Positions 61,688 to 64,000 of a stretch of DNA of 64,000 nucleotides are shown piece after piece. The position numbers and the translations under genes are program-made. Positions within the stretch are counted from its first letter, which is position 1. The number at the start of each line of letters is the position of its first letter. The stretch lies in the NCBI GenBank assembly GCA_025936115.1, contig JAICTZ010000018.1, positions 1 through 64,000 of the forward strand, given 5' to 3'. The notes beneath the pieces are model-generated. The model ran no database searches. It was not told where the DNA came from and saw nothing but the letters and a program-made list of their open reading frames with translations. The stretch comes from Polyangiaceae bacterium (GTDB taxonomy: Bacteria > Myxococcota_A > Polyangia > Polyangiales > Polyangiaceae).

Positions 61688-62210
61688 ATGGACGCCGTGC
61701 TTTCGAGCCGGCGCGCGGGGCTGCTCGGCGCCGCCACGCTGATGAGTGCAGTCACCGCCCGAGCAGACGCCGCGCGAGCGCAGCCGCTGTTCGTGATCGC
61801 GCGCAGCAAGAACGAAAACGTCGTGCACTACGACGCACGCGTGCGCGAGCACGGACGGCTCGGTGCCGACGACCCGGTCGTCGCCTACTGGGTGATGCTC
61901 CGAGGACGGCCGGCGCGAGGGTCTCATGTGGCTCGAGCGCCGGCTCGCCTACGGCGTCAGCACGAACTTTCGCGCGGGCGGCGACGTGCTCGAGCTTCGC
62001 CTGCGCGCGTTCTAGCGCCGGGCGCTCGCCCGTGCGGCGCGGCAAAAATGGCATATTTCACGCGGAGATCACGCGGGGCGGCAGCTCGGCGCTGCTCGAG
62101 CGCATCTTCGTCGCGAGTGACGAGCACGACGGACGCCGAGCGTCCGCTACTTCGACTTGTTCGGACAGAGGCCCGACGGAACTCGCGTCAGCGAGCGTAT
62201 CTTGCCGTAG
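61688..62210 (+). pseudogene. Frameshifted DUF4833 protein
   Basis: Parts of one DUF4833 protein appear in three frames. Frame 2: MDAVLSSRRAGLLGAATLMS (signal) to LFVIARSKNENVVHYDARV and YWVMLR. Frame 3: EDGRREGLMWLERRLAYGV to LELRLRAF, then a stop. Frame 1: RRGKNGIFHAEITRGGSS to LLERIFVASDEHDG. Frame 3 again: SVRYFDLFGQRPDGTRV to SERILP and a TAG at 62208. The four pieces line up in family order, so at least three indels have occurred (near 61904, between 61990 and 62035, near 62135). It is a secreted protein by its signal; function of the family is unknown. Sequencing error is an alternative. Confidence 0.75.
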
Positions 62211-62219
62211 ACTCGCGTC

Positions 62220-63203
62220 GTGGCGAGGACTTCGTTCGGCAAGACGCTCGCGCGCGTCGTCCCGGCGCTCGCGGGCGTCGCCGTGCTCGTCGCGGTGGCA
62301 ACCTTCGCGGGCGTCGCCGACATCGGTAAGCGACTCGGCTCGGCCCTCAGCTGGCTCCCGCTCTTGCTCGTGCTCGAAGGCGCGCGCGCGCCGATCGAGG
62401 GCGTCGTCACGCGTCGCTTGCTCGGCTCGCGTGCGGCTCGCGTGCCGTTCGGTCTGCTCGCGCGCGTTCAGCTCGTCTTCTACGCGGTCTCGGTGTGCTC
62501 GCCGGGCGGCCGCGTGCTCGGCGAAGCTTCCAAGGTCGCCCTGCTCGGCGGTCGCGTCGGGGCTCCCGCGGCGTCCGCCGTTGCCACGGCGAGCCAAGCA
62601 GCGAGCCTGGTCGTCGATGCGCTCGTCGTGCTCGTCGGAGCCGGCGCCATCTACGAGCTCACCGGCTTCGGGGAGCTCACCGCGCTCGCGCTCGTGTTCG
62701 TAGCGGCGTGCGCGCTCTTGGCGGGCGTCGTCATCGCGGCGACGCGCGCCTCGCGCACGCCGCGCGCGCTCGATCGTTTTCCGAAACTCGCGCAGTTCTT
62801 GGAGCGCTGGCGCCGCGCCGCGCGCGCACAGCGCCTGTTCTCGGGCGACGTCATCGCGCTCTTGTTCAGCGCGCGCGTCGCGCAGGTGCTCCTGCTCGGT
62901 ACCGCGCTCGCGGCCGTTGGCGGCGGCTGGTCCGGTCTACGCGCGTGGGCGCTCCTCGCGGTCGTGCTCGCGGGCTCCGCCATGGGCGAGCCCATCCCCG
63001 CACAGCTCGGCGCGACCGACGCGGCTCTCGTCGCGGCCGCACCGGCGCTCGGCATCGATCGGGCCCAGGCCGTCACGATTGGCGTTCTCTTTCACGTGGT
63101 GCAGCTCTTCTGGTCGGTCATCGGCGTACTGGCCGGCGCAGCCCTGCGTGACGGCTCCCGCGAACCGACGACGCCCGCCCGCAGCGAAGAGCAGATGAAC
63201 TGA
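62220..63203 (+). CDS. Lysylphosphatidylglycerol synthase/flippase-like membrane protein
   Basis: The 327-residue protein has about eight membrane helices and the pattern of the LPG-synthase-TM/AglD family: LLVLEGARAPIEGVVTRRLL, VSVCSPGGRVLGEASKVALL, ASQAASLVVDALVV and GEPIPAQLGATDAALVAAAP. Members lack the synthase domain and are thought to flip lipids or lipid-linked sugars. It starts with GTG 9 bp after the DUF4833 remnant and was probably in its operon. It is a plasma membrane protein. Confidence 0.8.
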   Translation: MARTSFGKTLARVVPALAGVAVLVAVATFAGVADIGKRLGSALSWLPLLLVLEGARAPIEGVVTRRLLGSRAARVPFGLLARVQLVFYAVSVCSPGGRVLGEASKVALLGGRVGAPAASAVATASQAASLVVDALVVLVGAGAIYELTGFGELTALALVFVAACALLAGVVIAATRASRTPRALDRFPKLAQFLERWRRAARAQRLFSGDVIALLFSARVAQVLLLGTALAAVGGGWSGLRAWALLAVVLAGSAMGEPIPAQLGATDAALVAAAPALGIDRAQAVTIGVLFHVVQLFWSVIGVLAGAALRDGSREPTTPARSEEQMN

Positions 63204-63503
63204 ATCGCGGACCGCCACTCCGCGTCTCGCCGCGCCGCGTCATCATTTGGGCTGCTCTGGCGCGCGGAAATCCAGCCCCAGCGGACGGCTGAGCATGCTG
63301 ATCAAATTAAAGCGCCGGGAAGCAGGGCCCGCGCATTAACGCAGGGGAGACGATTGACGTTCGAAAAGATATGTCTAGAGATGTGTCTAGAGATACATCG
63401 GAGACCAGTCTTGAACGGTTCGAGCGGTCTCGGTCACAGAAAACTGAGTTCAAACGTCGATCTGGGCACTGCTCGTTCGTCGTCAGAAGCGAGGAGAAAG
63501 AAA
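63204..63503. other. Upstream region of the PadR gene
   Basis: This 300-bp stretch separates the flippase-like gene and the PadR gene. It includes the 12-bp direct repeats described separately, and AGGAG at 63492-63496, the PadR ribosome binding site. Nothing else recognisable was seen in 63204-63365. Confidence 0.4.
63370..63400. promoter_or_regulatory. Tandem 12-bp operator of the PadR gene
   Basis: TATGTCTAGAGA (63371-63382) and TGTGTCTAGAGA (63383-63394) repeat head to tail, followed by TACATC. Each unit holds TCTAGA, and the block is bounded by ATGT and ACAT, the half-sites favoured by PadR dimers. It lies 104 bp before the PadR start, in an AT-rich patch. Autorepression is likely. Confidence 0.6.
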
Positions 63504-64000
63504 ATGCACGGTGCATCGGCCTGCGGGCCAGGAGCTTGGATGTGGATGGCCCATCAGCATCATCGCCAGGGCAGGGCCGGGTTTCGGCGGCCCTGGTGGG
63601 CGGGCGCCATGGACGAGCCTGCGCCACGCGCCGAGCGCGGCGAGATCCGCTATCTCGTGCTCGACGCCATTCGAGAGCAACCGCGACACGGCTACGAAGT
63701 GATTCAACACATCGAGCAGCGTGCGCGCGGTACGTATCGGCCGAGCCCCGGCGTCATCTATCCGACGCTGCAGATGCTCGAGGAGCTCGGTCACGCGCGC
63801 GTCGCCGAGACCGAGGGACGCAAGGCGTACGCAATCACCGAGGAAGGACGCGGTGAGCTCGAGCGCAACGCCCGCGCCGTCGACGACTTTTACCAGCGCT
63901 TCGAAGAAGATTCATTCGAAACGCACGCCGAAGATTTCGCCGAGCTCATGTGGCGCGTCGCACGGCTCGTGAAGACGTTCAAACGCGGGGCGAGGCAAGG
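63504..64000 (+). CDS. PadR-family transcriptional regulator, 3' end beyond the window
   Basis: The visible 165 residues start at an ATG behind AGGAG and run off the right edge. A short His/Trp/Arg-rich leader (35 residues) precedes the winged helix: GEIRYLVLDAIREQPRHGYE, VIQHIEQRARGTYRPSPGVI, YPTLQMLEELGHARVAETEG, KAYAITEEGRGELERNARAV. This is the PadR domain with the usual HGYE and SPGVIYPTL signatures. PadR proteins repress genes for stress or transport and respond to small molecules; the target is unknown. The tandem 12-bp repeats upstream are its probable site. Confidence 0.88.
   Translation, partial: MHGASACGPGAWMWMAHQHHRQGRAGFRRPWWAGAMDEPAPRAERGEIRYLVLDAIREQPRHGYEVIQHIEQRARGTYRPSPGVIYPTLQMLEELGHARVAETEGRKAYAITEEGRGELERNARAVDDFYQRFEEDSFETHAEDFAELMWRVARLVKTFKRGARQ

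Overview
The window is high-GC DNA that looks like chromosome from a large-genome Myxococcota bacterium, probably order Polyangiales. I infer this from the long Gly/Ser/Thr-rich linkers behind lipoprotein signals (five proteins), a DUF1552/DUF1592 pair, ECF sigma/FecR modules, a LacI-type sensor fused to a hybrid histidine kinase, and many GTG starts with 1-4 base start/stop overlaps. I found no rRNA, tRNA, CRISPR array, phage or insertion sequence. Both outermost genes run off the window: HNH endonuclease on the left, PadR regulator on the right.

Layout. 1-6.5 kb: HNH gene, a degenerate tandem repeat array, and a minus-strand operon (DUF1552, DUF1592, probably a linker lipoprotein). 6.7-11 kb: DUF72 protein, a HipBA-type module with a palindromic operator, a small unknown protein and a SAM methyltransferase. 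11.2-14.5 kb: an AfsR/SARP-like ATPase regulator with a DUF4242 protein, divergent from the methyltransferase across three GGCGTTG direct repeats. 14.5-22 kb: TerB-like protein, alpha/beta hydrolase, PEP carboxylase, an HhH protein, an MFS transporter and a lipoprotein. 22-31 kb: a sugar-dehydrogenase-like lipoprotein coupled to a TonB-C lipoprotein, GH43 and GH11 lipoproteins, and a B12-type radical SAM protein coupled to TrmO.

31.5-42.9 kb is the best-defined system: a NitT/TauT-type ABC transporter (binding protein, permease, ATPase) behind a candidate sigma-54 promoter, then, after an oppositely oriented acyltransferase, an operon of two DUF1989 proteins (UAAP1/UAAP2 type), a biotin-dependent urea/guanidine carboxylase and allophanate hydrolase. 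Its leader carries two hairpins with ACGA tetraloops, the hallmark of the guanidine-II (mini-ykkC) riboswitch, just before a strong ribosome binding site. Together these suggest guanidine import and breakdown to ammonia and CO2 as a nitrogen source, switched on by guanidine.

42.9-64 kb: a rhodanese lipoprotein, a TonB-C membrane protein, an LA_2272-type repeat protein, an ECF sigma/partner pair, an SDR, a 4-TM protein with the LacI-sensor hybrid kinase, a GH12 lipoprotein, and a five-gene minus-strand operon (ECF sigma, FecR-TPR protein, barrel-like protein, pectate lyase, MsrB-MsrA fusion). A lysozyme-like unknown, a multiply frameshifted DUF4833 pseudogene, a flippase-like membrane protein and the PadR gene finish the window. 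GH11, GH12, GH43 and PL1 enzymes together point to use of plant cell wall polysaccharides.
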